From positions 310,001 to 374,000 of the forward strand of contig NZ_CP017661.1 in the NCBI RefSeq assembly GCF_016805985.1: a stretch of 64,000 nucleotides of DNA. Reading direction: 5' to 3'. The first letter of the stretch is position 1; every line of letters begins with the position of its first letter. Origin of the DNA: Microbacterium sp. JZ31. Its GTDB lineage: Bacteria; Actinomycetota; Actinomycetes; Actinomycetales; Microbacteriaceae. Made by a program: the position numbers and the translations under genes. Positions 42,276 to 51,314 of this stretch are shown here, piece after piece. The notes under the pieces were generated by a model. It ran no database searches and was not told where the DNA came from. It saw only the letters and a list, made by a program, of their open reading frames with translations.

Positions 42276-44837
42276 TCAGGAGAGGGCCGGGACCAACAGG
42301 AACATCCCGGCGGTCGCGGTCCAGAACAGCAGGACGAACACGGGATCGCGCCTCCGCAGCGGCACGGGGTGCCGCTCGGTGCGCGTGGGGAAGGCGCCGA
42401 ACGCGCGCGCATCCATCGCCAGGGCGACGCGCTCGGCATGCCGGATGGCGCTCGCGAGCAGCGGCACGATGTAGCCCCACGCGCGGGAGAGCCGTCCGAG
42501 CGGGCCGCGGCTGCCGTGACCGCGCACGCGGTGCGCGGCGCGGATCACCTCGAGCTCGTGCCCGAACCGCGGTACGAACCGGTAGGCGGCGAGCGCGGCG
42601 TACCCGATCCGGTACGGCACCCGCAGGTGCTGGATCGCAGCGCGCACGAGGTCGGGGCCGGATGTCGCGGCGCCGCCCAGCACCGCGAGCACGACGATGG
42701 CGGTCAGCCGCAGCGCGGTGGCGAATCCCGTCTCGAGCGCACCCCGATGTAGGGCCCATCCGCCGATCCGCAGCACCTCGGGGGTGGCGGCGACCTGGGC
42801 CGGATCGACCCAGACGGAGAACGACAGGCCGACCGCCGCCATCCCGAGCGGCACGCCCACGAGCAGCCCGGCGGCCAGCCGGCGCGGCAGACGCGCGCCG
42901 ACCGCGAGCACGATCGCGGCCAGGACCAGCATCGCGAGGGGGATCGTCAGGCCGCGCGCGAAGACGAGCAGGACGATCGCGGGCGCGACCGCGACGATGG
43001 CGGTGAGCGGATTGAGGTGATGGAGGAAGCGCCAGGCGGGGGCCGGCGGCCGCGGCGCGTACGGGTCGGGCTGCGCCTCCCGCGACGACACGGGCCGCGT
43101 CCCGCGCGGCGCCGGCAGGGGCCAGCGCTGGGCGGGCGCGCCCTCGCGACCGCCGACCGGCACCGCCGCGCCCCCGCGCAGCGCCCGGTGCACGGGCGGC
43201 AGCCGCAGCCCCGCCTGCTCGAGCAGCGCCTCGTCGGCGAACACCTCGGCCCTGGGCGCCGCGGCGACGACCCGGCCCTGTGCGACCACGACGACGTGCG
43301 TGGCGTGCTCGGCGACGAGCGGGAGATCGTGCGTGACGATCACGACCGTGGTGCCCTCGGCGTGCAGCTCGCGCAGCAGAGCGAGCAGCTCGGCCGCGCG
43401 GGCGCGATCCTGTCCGAAGGTGGGCTCGTCCAGAGCGAGCAGCACAGGGCCGCGGTCGGCTCCAGCGATCAGGGCGGTGCCGACCGACAGCCGGCGCTTC
43501 TGGCCGCCCGAGAGGAGGAACGGATGCGCGTCCGCGCGTTCGGTGAGGCCGAACCGCTCGAGCATCTCGTCGACGCGGGCGCGGATCTCGTCGTCCGGCA
43601 CACCGCGCAGGCGCGGGCCGTGCGCGAGCTCGTCGAACACGGTGTGCGCCACGAACTGGTGCTCAGGGTTCTGGAAGACGAAGCCGATCCGGGCGGCGAG
43701 CTCGCGCGGCGACGCGGTCGCGGAGTCCACGCCCGCCACGGACACCCGCCCGCGCGGGGGAGCGGTCACGCCCGCGATCGCCTGCACCAGGGTCGTCTTG
43801 CCCGCCCCGTTCGGCCCGATCACGGCGGTGAAGGATCCGGCCGGGATGTCCAGATCGACGTCGCGCAGCACCTCGACGTCGTGTCGCCGCAGCGTGAGGC
43901 TTCGCACGCGCACGAGCGGCTCGCCGCCGGTGCCGCTCGGTGCCTCCCGCACCAGCAGACTCGCCGCCGCCTCGCGCGCGGCCGGCTCGAGCGCGTCGCG
44001 CAGCTCGGCGGGGGTGAGCGGCAGCGGCTCGAGCACGTGCCCCGCGTCGCGCAGCCGCAGCGCCGCGAGCGTCGCGGCGGGAAGCCAGACGCCCCTCGCG
44101 AGCAGGGTCTCGGCGTGGTCCCGCAGCACCTCGGTCACAGGGCCGTCGAACGCGAGGCGTCCCTCGTGATCGAGCACGACGACGCGCGTCGCGAGCTCGA
44201 CCGCGGCGTCGAGGTTGTGCTCGACGAGGACGATGCCCCGCTCGCCCGCGGCGACGACGTCCGCGAGCGCCGCGTACACGTCGTCGATGCCGACGGGGTC
44301 GAGGTTCGCGGTGGGCTCGTCGAGCACGAGCAGCGGCGATCCCATCGCGAGCGCGCAGGCGATCGCGAGCCGCTGCCGCCCGCCTCCCGAGAGCCGGTCG
44401 GGGTTCCACGCGCGGCGCTGCCACAGCCCCATCCGGCGCAGTGCATCCTCCGCGCGCGCGAGGACCTCCGCGGCGGGGAGTCGGAGATTCTCGAGGCCGA
44501 ACGCGACCTCGTCGAGCAGGGTCCCGGCGACCAGCTGCGCATCCGGATCCTGGAACACCATCGCCACGTGCGTGCTCAGCTCGGCGACGGTGCTCGTGGC
44601 CGTGTCGAGGCCGCACACCTCGATCGTGCCCTCGAGCGTCGCCGGAAGCGCGTGCGGGATCAGGCCGTTCAGCGCCAGCGCGAGCGTCGACTTGCCGCAG
44701 CCGCTCGGGCCGAGCAGCAGCACGACCTCGCCGCGGCGCACCTCGAACGAGACCTCCCGCGGCGTCGCCCGCGCGGCGTCGGGATGCGTGATCGAGACGC
44801 GGCTGAGGCGCAGCAGGGCGGGGTCGGGCGGTGACAC
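42276..44837 (-). CDS. Fused ECF transporter energising module (ATPase-ATPase-EcfT)
   Basis: An 853-residue single chain joining two ABC ATPases and the transmembrane EcfT. Domain 1 (about 8-240) has Walker A GPSGCGKST, Walker B LLVLDEPTANLDP and signature LSGGGRQRLAIA. Domain 2 (about 310-525) has GPNGAGKTT, LSGGQKRRLSV and LLALDEPTFGQD. After a Pro/Arg-rich linker (about 540-610), five or six helices form the T part, with charged coupling motifs AHRVRGHGSRG and AMDARAFGAF. B. subtilis has the same parts as separate YkoD (double ATPase) and YkoC. The S-component gene upstream is YkoE-like, so thiamine or hydroxymethylpyrimidine is the likely substrate. Confidence 0.88.
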   Translation of the reverse strand: MSPPDPALLRLSRVSITHPDAARATPREVSFEVRRGEVVLLLGPSGCGKSTLALALNGLIPHALPATLEGTIEVCGLDTATSTVAELSTHVAMVFQDPDAQLVAGTLLDEVAFGLENLRLPAAEVLARAEDALRRMGLWQRRAWNPDRLSGGGRQRLAIACALAMGSPLLVLDEPTANLDPVGIDDVYAALADVVAAGERGIVLVEHNLDAAVELATRVVVLDHEGRLAFDGPVTEVLRDHAETLLARGVWLPAATLAALRLRDAGHVLEPLPLTPAELRDALEPAAREAAASLLVREAPSGTGGEPLVRVRSLTLRRHDVEVLRDVDLDIPAGSFTAVIGPNGAGKTTLVQAIAGVTAPPRGRVSVAGVDSATASPRELAARIGFVFQNPEHQFVAHTVFDELAHGPRLRGVPDDEIRARVDEMLERFGLTERADAHPFLLSGGQKRRLSVGTALIAGADRGPVLLALDEPTFGQDRARAAELLALLRELHAEGTTVVIVTHDLPLVAEHATHVVVVAQGRVVAAAPRAEVFADEALLEQAGLRLPPVHRALRGGAAVPVGGREGAPAQRWPLPAPRGTRPVSSREAQPDPYAPRPPAPAWRFLHHLNPLTAIVAVAPAIVLLVFARGLTIPLAMLVLAAIVLAVGARLPRRLAAGLLVGVPLGMAAVGLSFSVWVDPAQVAATPEVLRIGGWALHRGALETGFATALRLTAIVVLAVLGGAATSGPDLVRAAIQHLRVPYRIGYAALAAYRFVPRFGHELEVIRAAHRVRGHGSRGPLGRLSRAWGYIVPLLASAIRHAERVALAMDARAFGAFPTRTERHPVPLRRRDPVFVLLFWTATAGMFLLVPALS

Positions 44838-44862
44838 GGCCTCACCTTACGGTAAGGGCGTC

Positions 44863-45435
44863 CTAACCTTCGCGCGGGCTCCGGATGCGCGCCTCGGTCG
44901 ACTGCGCGAGACCGGCGCGCCCGAGGGCCGCCGCGACGCTCAGCCCGGCGATCGTCCAGCCGATCGGTCCCGCGACGCCGAGAGCGATGTACAGCGCCTG
45001 CGCCCACGGGGCGAGCGAGCCGAGGTCGGCGGCGAAGGCCACGGCGACCGCGACGACGGCGCCGATCACGACCGCCGTGGCGAGCGAGCGCACCGGCGAC
45101 CACGAGCGGTACCGTCCGAGGGCGGCCGACGCCTCCTGGATACCGCCGAACAGGACGGCGGTCGCGACGAACTGCCAGACGTACATCGGCGCGAACGCGC
45201 TCGAGACGAGCGACGCGAGCACGTGGGTCGCGATCGCGACACCGGGCAGGCGCAGCAGGCGCTGCGCGATCACTCCGGGAAGCACATGCGCGCCGAGGAC
45301 GAACCCGTAGACGACCGGCACGGTCGCGAGCACGGCGATCGTGATCCATCCGGCTGCGGCGCCGAGCAGCCCGGTCGCGACGCCGATCGCCGCGCACACG
45401 AGCAGCGTGCGCGTCGAGAGCGTCGTGCGGGGCAT
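44863..45435 (-). CDS. ECF transporter S component, YkoE-like
   Basis: A 190-residue protein of about six hydrophobic helices. VPVVYGFVLGAHVLPGVIAQ and LVSSAFAPMYVWQFVATAVLFGGIQE resemble the YkoE substrate-binding family, linked by comparative genomics to thiamine precursors. The ATG at 45435 lies six bases after TAGGCT, so it has its own leaderless promoter although pirin ends only 55 bases upstream. There is no room for a TPP riboswitch. It ends 25 bases before the fused A-A-T gene, with which it forms the complete transporter. Confidence 0.83.
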   Translation of the reverse strand: MPRTTLSTRTLLVCAAIGVATGLLGAAAGWITIAVLATVPVVYGFVLGAHVLPGVIAQRLLRLPGVAIATHVLASLVSSAFAPMYVWQFVATAVLFGGIQEASAALGRYRSWSPVRSLATAVVIGAVVAVAVAFAADLGSLAPWAQALYIALGVAGPIGWTIAGLSVAAALGRAGLAQSTEARIRSPREG

Positions 45436-45441
45436 GCCGCG

Positions 45442-45447
45442 AGCCTA
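45442..45447 (-). promoter_or_regulatory. -10 box of leaderless ECF S-component promoter
   Basis: TAGGCT on the minus strand, then GCGGGC-like spacing of six bases to the ATG. No Shine-Dalgarno is seen. Confidence 0.5.
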
Positions 45448-45490
45448 TGGCACGCGCGCGGCCGGACGTCCGGCGAGGGTGCCGAGGCGC

Positions 45491-46465
45491 TCAGAGCCGC
45501 CGGCGCCGCGGGGTCAGTCGCACGTGCGGCAGGGGCGGGGCGGGGATGCGCTCCAGACCGTGCGCGACGACGCGACCGAAGCGCTCGGATCCGGCCTCCC
45601 ATTCGTCGCGTGCTCGGGCGATCTCGTCGTGGCCGCGCCCGACGAAGTTCCACCACATCACGAGGTCCTCGGCGAAGGGCTCGCCGCCGAGCAGGAACAG
45701 CAAGGCGCCGCTGTCGGTGGCGACCTCGACGCCGTCGCGGTTCACGCCCAGATAGAAGAGGTCGAGAGGTCCGAGCTCGGTCGGCTCCCCGTGGCGTCCG
45801 GCGTGCACCGCGGCGGAGCCCTCGACGAGCGTGATCGCGTGCTCCCACTCGGGACGCAGCGGCAGGCGCACGCGTGCACCCGGCTGCAGCACGAGCTCCG
45901 CGCCGACGATCGGGGTGTGCACGGTCGCGGGGGAGGTGACGCCCGCGAACTCGCCGACGACGACCGTGGCGGTCGCCCCCGTGAGTGCGATGGTGGGCAG
46001 ATCCTCGTGGCGCTCGAAGTCCGGATCGCCGTGGCGTCGGCCCTCCGGCAGGACGATCCACAGCTGCAGCGCGTCGAGAGGGCCGGGCTCGTCTCCCAGC
46101 GAGTACTCCGAGTGCGAGATGCCGCGGCCCGAGGTCATGATGTTCAGCGCGCCGCGGCGGATGGTGACGTCGCTGCCCACACTGTCGCGATGCCTGATCT
46201 CGCCCACGAGCGGCCAGGTCACGGTCTGCAGGCCGATGTGCGGATGCGGATCGACGCGCATCACGGCGTCCTGCGGCCCGAAGCGGTCGAAGAAGCACCA
46301 GGCGCCGACGGTCGGCAGGTCGCGCTGCGGCAGCGAGCGGTGCACGGCCATCGCCCGGACGCCGCCCAGGGGGACCTCGCGCGGCTCGAGCAGCAGCTCC
46401 CGCGGGCCGTCGCAGGTGTCGGAGGAGAGGTCGGTCTCGTCCGTGCCGACGTCGAGTCTCGTCAC
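45491..46465 (-). CDS. Pirin family protein
   Basis: A 324-residue double-cupin protein. The N-terminal cupin has DPHPHIGLQTVTW and SGRGISHSEYS with the metal-binding histidines of pirin, and the C-terminal cupin has GSAAVHAGR and LDLFYLG. Bacterial pirins include quercetinases and regulators of pyruvate metabolism; no choice can be made here. The GTG at 46465 overlaps the stop of the GNAT gene (GTGA), so it is co-translated with it. Confidence 0.9.
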   Translation of the reverse strand: MTRLDVGTDETDLSSDTCDGPRELLLEPREVPLGGVRAMAVHRSLPQRDLPTVGAWCFFDRFGPQDAVMRVDPHPHIGLQTVTWPLVGEIRHRDSVGSDVTIRRGALNIMTSGRGISHSEYSLGDEPGPLDALQLWIVLPEGRRHGDPDFERHEDLPTIALTGATATVVVGEFAGVTSPATVHTPIVGAELVLQPGARVRLPLRPEWEHAITLVEGSAAVHAGRHGEPTELGPLDLFYLGVNRDGVEVATDSGALLFLLGGEPFAEDLVMWWNFVGRGHDEIARARDEWEAGSERFGRVVAHGLERIPAPPLPHVRLTPRRRRL

Positions 46466-46809
46466 TCCGGTGACTCTCCCTGCGTCGCCGAGTCGAGCGG
46501 GGTGTCGCCGGGCCAGTCGACGACGGCGCCCGCGACCTCGTTCTTCTGCAGGTAGCTCGCGATGAAGGGACACACGGGCACGATCGCGTCGCCGCGGCGC
46601 GCCGCGTCGGCGAGCGCCTCGGAGGCGAGCGTGTCGCCCAGGCCCTTCCCACGGAACGCCGGATCGATCTCCGTCGCGATGAAGCGGATCCGTCCCGTCC
46701 GCTGGTCGAAGCGCGTCCAGCCGGCGAGGACGTCGCGGTGCGTGTCATCGGTGAGGCGCAGCTCGTAACGGCTCTCCGCGTCGTTCCTCGTCACCCTGAG
46801 ATCGGTCAT
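46462..46809 (-). CDS. Small GNAT family N-acetyltransferase (YjdJ-like)
   Basis: A 115-residue acetyltransferase of the short COG2388 type. FRGKGLGDTLASEAL holds the acetyl-CoA pyrophosphate loop, and IVPVCPFIASYLQKN is the family's C-terminal motif. The C-terminal extension is acidic. The ATG is six bases after TAGCGT, with no leader. Substrate unknown. Confidence 0.9.
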   Translation of the reverse strand: MTDLRVTRNDAESRYELRLTDDTHRDVLAGWTRFDQRTGRIRFIATEIDPAFRGKGLGDTLASEALADAARRGDAIVPVCPFIASYLQKNEVAGAVVDWPGDTPLDSATQGESPE

Positions 46810-46815
46810 GCAGCC

Positions 46816-46821
46816 ACGCTA
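46816..46821 (-). promoter_or_regulatory. -10 box of leaderless GNAT-pirin promoter
   Basis: TAGCGT on the minus strand, six bases, then the ATG at 46809. It faces away from the recQ promoter 80 bases further on. Confidence 0.5.
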
Positions 46822-46901
46822 CGACGGCCGGGGGCACTCGTCCACAGTGCGGCCCGCCGCTGCGTGCCATCCCGTCCGGGGGTGGCGTCCGACCCGGCGC
46901 C

Positions 46902-46907
46902 TAGACT
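46902..46907 (+). promoter_or_regulatory. -10 box of recQ promoter
   Basis: TAGACT is followed by seven bases and the GTG start at 46915. A GGAGG run in between is too close to the start to be a normal ribosome site, so leaderless translation is more likely. Confidence 0.5.
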
Positions 46908-46914
46908 CGGAGGC

Positions 46915-48927
46915 GTGACTCCGAACGCTCCCGAATCCGGCACCGGCTGGGGTTCGTGGGCGCCCGCCGACCCCTCGGTGGACGGCGGACCGGGCGACTG
47001 GGTGCCGTACCCGGACGAGCCTCCGTACGACCCGTACGACGACATCGCGCCGCCCGAGCCGGCGTTTCCCGCCGCGCCCGCGGCGACCGGCGGGTCGCGC
47101 GCCGCTCCGTCCCGTTACGCCACGCCGCTCGAGGCGCTCGAGACCGTCTACGGCTACAGCGCGTTCCGGGGCGACCAGAAGGCGATCGTCGAGCACGTCG
47201 TCGCGGGCGGCGACGCGGTCGTCCTGATGCCGACGGGCGGAGGCAAGAGCGTCTGCTACCAGGTGCCCGCGCTCGTGCGCGAGGGCACGGGACTCGTCGT
47301 CTCGCCGCTCATCGCGCTCATGCACGACCAGGTCGACGCGCTCGTCGCCAACGGCGTGCGCGCGGCGTATCTCAACTCCACGCAGGCGCCGGATGAGCGG
47401 GCGCGCGTCGAGAACGCGTATCTCGCGGGCGAGCTCGACCTGCTGTACGTGGCGCCGGAGCGGCTCAACGGCGAGCAGACGCTGCGCCTCCTCGAGCGCG
47501 GCACCCTGAGCGTGATCGCGATCGACGAGGCGCACTGCGTGTCGCAGTGGGGACACGACTTCCGCCCCGACTATCTCGCGCTGGGCGGCCTCGCCGAACG
47601 GTTCCCCGGCGTTCCGCGCCTCGCACTGACGGCGACGGCGACGCCCGCCACGCACCGCGAGATCACCGAGCGGCTGCGTCTTCCCGACGCGCGACACTTC
47701 GTCGCCAGCTTCGACCGGCCGAACATCCGCTACCGGATCGAGGCGAAGACCGAGCCGCGCGCGCAGCTGCTGTCGTTCATCCGCTCCCAGCCCGAGGGCT
47801 CCGCGGGCATCGTGTACGCCCTCAGCCGCAACTCCGTCGAGCAGACGGCCGAGTACCTCGCGCGGCACGGCATCGACGCGATCTCCTATCACGCGGGACT
47901 CGACGCGGCCACGCGCGCCAGGCACCAGTCGCGCTTCCTGCGGGAGGACGGCGTCGTGGTCGTGGCGACGATCGCGTTCGGCATGGGCATCGACAAGCCG
48001 GACGTCCGGTTCGTCGCGCACATCGACCTGCCGAAGTCGGTCGAGGGCTACTACCAGGAGACGGGCCGGGCGGGCCGCGACGGCGAGCCCGCGCAGGCGT
48101 GGATGGCCTACGGCCTCGGCGACGTCGTGCAGCAGCGGCGGCTCATCCAGCAGGGGGACGGAGACCGCGCCATCCAGCAGCGCCAGGGGCAGCACCTCGA
48201 CGCGATGCTCGCGCTGTGCGAGACCGTCGGCTGCCGTCGCCAGAATCTGCTCGCGTACTTCGGGCAGGCGTCGGAGCCGTGCGGCAACTGCGACACGTGC
48301 CTGACGCCGCCCGACACATGGGACGGCCTCGTCCCATCGCAGAAGCTCCTCTCGACCGTCGTGCGGCTCAAGCGCGAGCGCAATCAGGCGTTCGGTGCGG
48401 GGCAGCTGATCGACATCCTGCGGGGCGCCTCGACCGAGCGCATCCGCAAGCTGGGGCATGAGTCGATCGCCACCTACGGCATCGGCGCCGACCTGTCCGA
48501 GCAGGACTGGCGCAGCGTGATCCGCCAGCTTTTCGCCCGGGGCCTGCTCGTGGCCCAGGGGGAGTACGGCACGCTCGCGCTGAGCGAGGCGAGCGGCGGA
48601 GTGCTGCGGGGGGAGACGCCCGTTCCGCTCCGCCGCGACGTCATCGGCCGCGTCTCGCGCGGGAGCGGCGGAGCGCGCAAGGCGTCAGTGGCCGACCAGC
48701 TCGCGCCCGAGCACCGCGGGCTCTTCGAGGCGCTGCGGGCATGGCGTGCCGAGCAGGCGCGCGAGCAGGGCGTCCCCGCCTACATCGTGTTCGGCGACGC
48801 GACCCTCCGCGCTCTCGCGGAGCACCGACCGGCGAACCTCGACGGCCTCGCCGGCATCCCCGGAATCGGCGAGCGCAAGCGCGAGGCGTACGGCGACGCC
48901 GTGCTCGCGGTAATCGCGGCGAACTGA
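46915..48927 (+). CDS. recQ: RecQ family ATP-dependent DNA helicase
   Basis: 670 residues. A disordered Pro/Asp-rich N-terminus of about 65 residues precedes the core. Walker A is MPTGGGKSVCYQVPA (about 105-118), DEAH is in IAIDEAHCVSQWGHDFRPDY (about 203), and GRAGRDG is motif VI. The zinc cysteines lie in CRRQNLLAYFG and CGNCDTC (about 440-463). A winged helix and a C-terminal HRDC domain (LRAWRAEQAREQGVPAYIVF) complete the RecQ layout. It unwinds 3'-5' and acts in recombination and fork repair. The start is GTG 46915. Confidence 0.94.
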   Translation: MTPNAPESGTGWGSWAPADPSVDGGPGDWVPYPDEPPYDPYDDIAPPEPAFPAAPAATGGSRAAPSRYATPLEALETVYGYSAFRGDQKAIVEHVVAGGDAVVLMPTGGGKSVCYQVPALVREGTGLVVSPLIALMHDQVDALVANGVRAAYLNSTQAPDERARVENAYLAGELDLLYVAPERLNGEQTLRLLERGTLSVIAIDEAHCVSQWGHDFRPDYLALGGLAERFPGVPRLALTATATPATHREITERLRLPDARHFVASFDRPNIRYRIEAKTEPRAQLLSFIRSQPEGSAGIVYALSRNSVEQTAEYLARHGIDAISYHAGLDAATRARHQSRFLREDGVVVVATIAFGMGIDKPDVRFVAHIDLPKSVEGYYQETGRAGRDGEPAQAWMAYGLGDVVQQRRLIQQGDGDRAIQQRQGQHLDAMLALCETVGCRRQNLLAYFGQASEPCGNCDTCLTPPDTWDGLVPSQKLLSTVVRLKRERNQAFGAGQLIDILRGASTERIRKLGHESIATYGIGADLSEQDWRSVIRQLFARGLLVAQGEYGTLALSEASGGVLRGETPVPLRRDVIGRVSRGSGGARKASVADQLAPEHRGLFEALRAWRAEQAREQGVPAYIVFGDATLRALAEHRPANLDGLAGIPGIGERKREAYGDAVLAVIAAN

Positions 48928-49012
48928 GGCGATCGACGCCTTGAGGCGCCGGCACGACTGTGGCGCCCGCACATCGGGTTCTCGCACCGTCCGCCGACCT
49001 CCTGTGGAGACA

Positions 49013-49052
49013 CCACAAGCTGTTTCGCCGCCGCTTGTGGCGGTCCTACGGT
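49013..49052 (+). promoter_or_regulatory. Promoter with inverted repeat upstream of the acyl-CoA oxidase-like gene
   Basis: CCACAAGC (49013-49020) and GCTTGTGG (49033-49040) are perfect inverted repeats with a 12-base centre. They bracket the expected -35 position ahead of TACGGT (49047-49052). This looks like a TetR-type operator, plausible for a fatty-acid repressor. The remaining part of the gap 48928-49012 shows nothing I can support. Confidence 0.45.
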
Positions 49053-49121
49053 TGTGGGGAACGCCCGCGTCCGCCCGGCGGCGCGGCGACTCCACCCACA
49101 TTCAGCCGTTGAGAGGCAGAC

Positions 49122-51209
49122 ATGGCAGACACCGCTGTTCGCCCGAAAGCGACCGACGCCGCGCGCGCCCACCAGGCAGTCGCCGACGCTCCGAAGCTCG
49201 ACATCCCGCTCGTCACCGACAGGCTGCTCGGCACGTGGGCCGACATCCGCCGCACGGCGCGCGAGATGATCAAGGACTCCGCGTTCTGGCGCATCGACGG
49301 CCAAACGCACCACGAGCATCGCGAACGCGTCTTCAGCCAGCTCGGCCTGCTCGTGCAGCACGGCGCGATCTCGCGTGCCTTCCCCACCGAGTACGGCGGC
49401 CAGAACAACAACGGCGGCAACCTCGCGAGCTTCGAGGAGCTCGTGCTCGCCGACCCGAGCCTGCAGATCAAGGCCGGCGTGCAGTGGGGCCTGTTCACCT
49501 CCGCGATCTACCAGCTCGGCACCAAGAAGCACTGGGACAAGTGGCTGCGCGGCGCCATCTCGCTCGAGATCCCCGGCGCGTTCGCGATGACCGAGACGGG
49601 TCACGGATCGGATGTCGCCGCGATCGGCACCACCGCGACGTACGACGCCGAGACCGAGGAATTCGTCATCCACACGCCGTTCCGCGGCGCGTGGAAGGAC
49701 TACCTCGGCAACGCCGCCGTGCACGGCAAGGCCGCGACGGTGTTCGCCCAGCTGATCACGGGCGGGGTCAACTACGGCGTGCACTGCTTCTTCGTCCCGA
49801 TCCGCGACGAGAACGGCGAGTTCCTGCCGGGTGTCGGCGGCGAGGACGACGGCGTCAAGGGCGGCCTCAACGGCATCGACAACGGCCGCCTGCACTTCAC
49901 CCAGGTGCGCGTGCCGCGCGAGAACCTCCTGAACCGCTACGGCGATGTCGCTGCCGACGGCAGCTACTCGAGCCCGATCGCGAGCCCCGGCCGCCGCTTC
50001 TTCACGATGCTCGGTGCGCTCGTGCAGGGACGCGTCTCGCTCGACGGCGCGGCGACGAACGCATCGGCGCTCGCCCTGAACATCGCCGTCACGTACGGCA
50101 ACCAGCGGCGCCAGTTCGCCGGAGCGAGCGGCGCCGAGTCCGTGCTGCTCGACTACGGCAAGCACCAGCGCCGCCTGCTGCCGCGTTTGGCGACGACCTA
50201 CGCGCAGGCATTCGCGCACGACGAGCTGCTGCAGAAGTTCGACGCGGTCTTCGGCGGCACGAACGACACCGAGGAGAGCCGCGAGGACCTCGAGACGCTC
50301 GCCGCCGCGCTGAAGTCGCTGTCGACCTGGCACGCGCTCGACACGATCCAGGAGGCGCGTGAGGCGTGCGGCGGAGCCGGCTTCCTCGCCGAGAACCGGC
50401 TCGTGAGCCTGCGCGCCGACCTCGACGTCTACGTGACGTTCGAGGGCGACAACAACGTGCTGCTGCAGCTCGTCGGCAAGCGGCTGCTGGGCGACTACGC
50501 GAAGCAGTTCAAGGGCAAGGACTCCAAGGAGATCGCCGCGTTCGTGGTCGGCCAGACCGCCGGCAAGGTGTTCCACGGCGCGGGCCTGCGTCAGTTCGGT
50601 CAGGCGGTCGCGGACCTCGGACAGGTCGCGCGCTCGGTCGAGCTGGGTCTGCGGGCGAAGGACCAGCACGAGCTGCTCACCGCCCGGGTGCAGCGCATGG
50701 TCGCCGACGTGGCGGGCCGCCTGCGCGCGGCGTCCAAGCTCGGTCCCGAGGCGGCCGAGGCGCTGTTCAACGAGAACCAGAGCGAGCTGCTCGAGGCGGC
50801 GCGCGCGCACGCCGAGCTGCTGCAGTGGGAGGCGTTCACCGACGCGGTGGCCGCCATCGACGACCCCGGCACCAAGCAGATCCTCGGCTGGCTGCGCGAC
50901 CTGTTCGGACTCGGCCTGATCGAGAAGCACCTGTCGTGGCACCTCATGCACGGCCGCCTCTCCAACCAGCGCGCGATCGCCCTCACGCGCTACATCGATC
51001 GGCTCTGCCTGCGCCTGCGCCCTCACGCGCAGGACCTCGTCGACGCGTTCGGCTTCGCGCCCGAGCACGTGCGCGCCCCCATCGCATCGGGCGCCGAGCA
51101 GCAGCGTCAGCAGGAGGCCGCCGCCCACTACGCCGAGCTCGCGGCGAGCGGCGAGGCGCCGATCAAGGAGAAGAAGCCTGCGAAGGAGAGGAAGCCCGGC
51201 AAGCGCTGA
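49122..51209 (+). CDS. Acyl-CoA oxidase/dehydrogenase family protein
   Basis: A 695-residue flavoenzyme, longer than acyl-CoA dehydrogenases (about 380) and of acyl-CoA oxidase size. FAMTETGHGSDVAAI is the FAD-binding loop, REACGGAGF and TFEGDNNVLLQL are the C-terminal FAD and catalytic-base motifs, with Glu in FEGDN as in acyl-CoA oxidases. After residue 450 there is a second helical domain. The end (KEKKPAKERKPGKR) is a lysine-rich tail. It would catalyse the first step of fatty acyl-CoA beta-oxidation. It stands alone with its own promoter and terminator. Confidence 0.9.
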   Translation: MADTAVRPKATDAARAHQAVADAPKLDIPLVTDRLLGTWADIRRTAREMIKDSAFWRIDGQTHHEHRERVFSQLGLLVQHGAISRAFPTEYGGQNNNGGNLASFEELVLADPSLQIKAGVQWGLFTSAIYQLGTKKHWDKWLRGAISLEIPGAFAMTETGHGSDVAAIGTTATYDAETEEFVIHTPFRGAWKDYLGNAAVHGKAATVFAQLITGGVNYGVHCFFVPIRDENGEFLPGVGGEDDGVKGGLNGIDNGRLHFTQVRVPRENLLNRYGDVAADGSYSSPIASPGRRFFTMLGALVQGRVSLDGAATNASALALNIAVTYGNQRRQFAGASGAESVLLDYGKHQRRLLPRLATTYAQAFAHDELLQKFDAVFGGTNDTEESREDLETLAAALKSLSTWHALDTIQEAREACGGAGFLAENRLVSLRADLDVYVTFEGDNNVLLQLVGKRLLGDYAKQFKGKDSKEIAAFVVGQTAGKVFHGAGLRQFGQAVADLGQVARSVELGLRAKDQHELLTARVQRMVADVAGRLRAASKLGPEAAEALFNENQSELLEAARAHAELLQWEAFTDAVAAIDDPGTKQILGWLRDLFGLGLIEKHLSWHLMHGRLSNQRAIALTRYIDRLCLRLRPHAQDLVDAFGFAPEHVRAPIASGAEQQRQQEAAAHYAELAASGEAPIKEKKPAKERKPGKR

Positions 51210-51221
51210 GTGCACTCCCAT

Positions 51222-51252
51222 GAGGACCCGGGGCACGCCGCCCCGGGTCCTC
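51222..51252 (+). terminator. Perfect 13-bp hairpin terminator
   Basis: Arms 51222-51234 and 51240-51252 are perfectly complementary around ACGCC, twelve bases after the stop codon. Confidence 0.8.
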
Positions 51253-51307
51253 TTCGTGCGGGCAGAGGTGCCCCGGGAACGGGTTCTTCGCCGAAAGACC
51301 AGCCGAT

Positions 51308-51313
51308 TAGGAT
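51308..51313 (+). promoter_or_regulatory. Candidate -10 box of the giant surface-protein operon
   Basis: TAGGAT lies just before the tandem repeat. Transcription would start near 51320, inside the first repeat copy. The -35 (TTCTTC, 51284-51289) is poor. Confidence 0.35.
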
Positions 51314-51314
51314 A

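Noticed and set aside
45436-45490. Possible TPP riboswitch before the YkoE-like S-component gene
   Set aside because: Only 55 bases separate it from the pirin gene, no CTGAGA-type thi-box is present, and the promoter seems leaderless.
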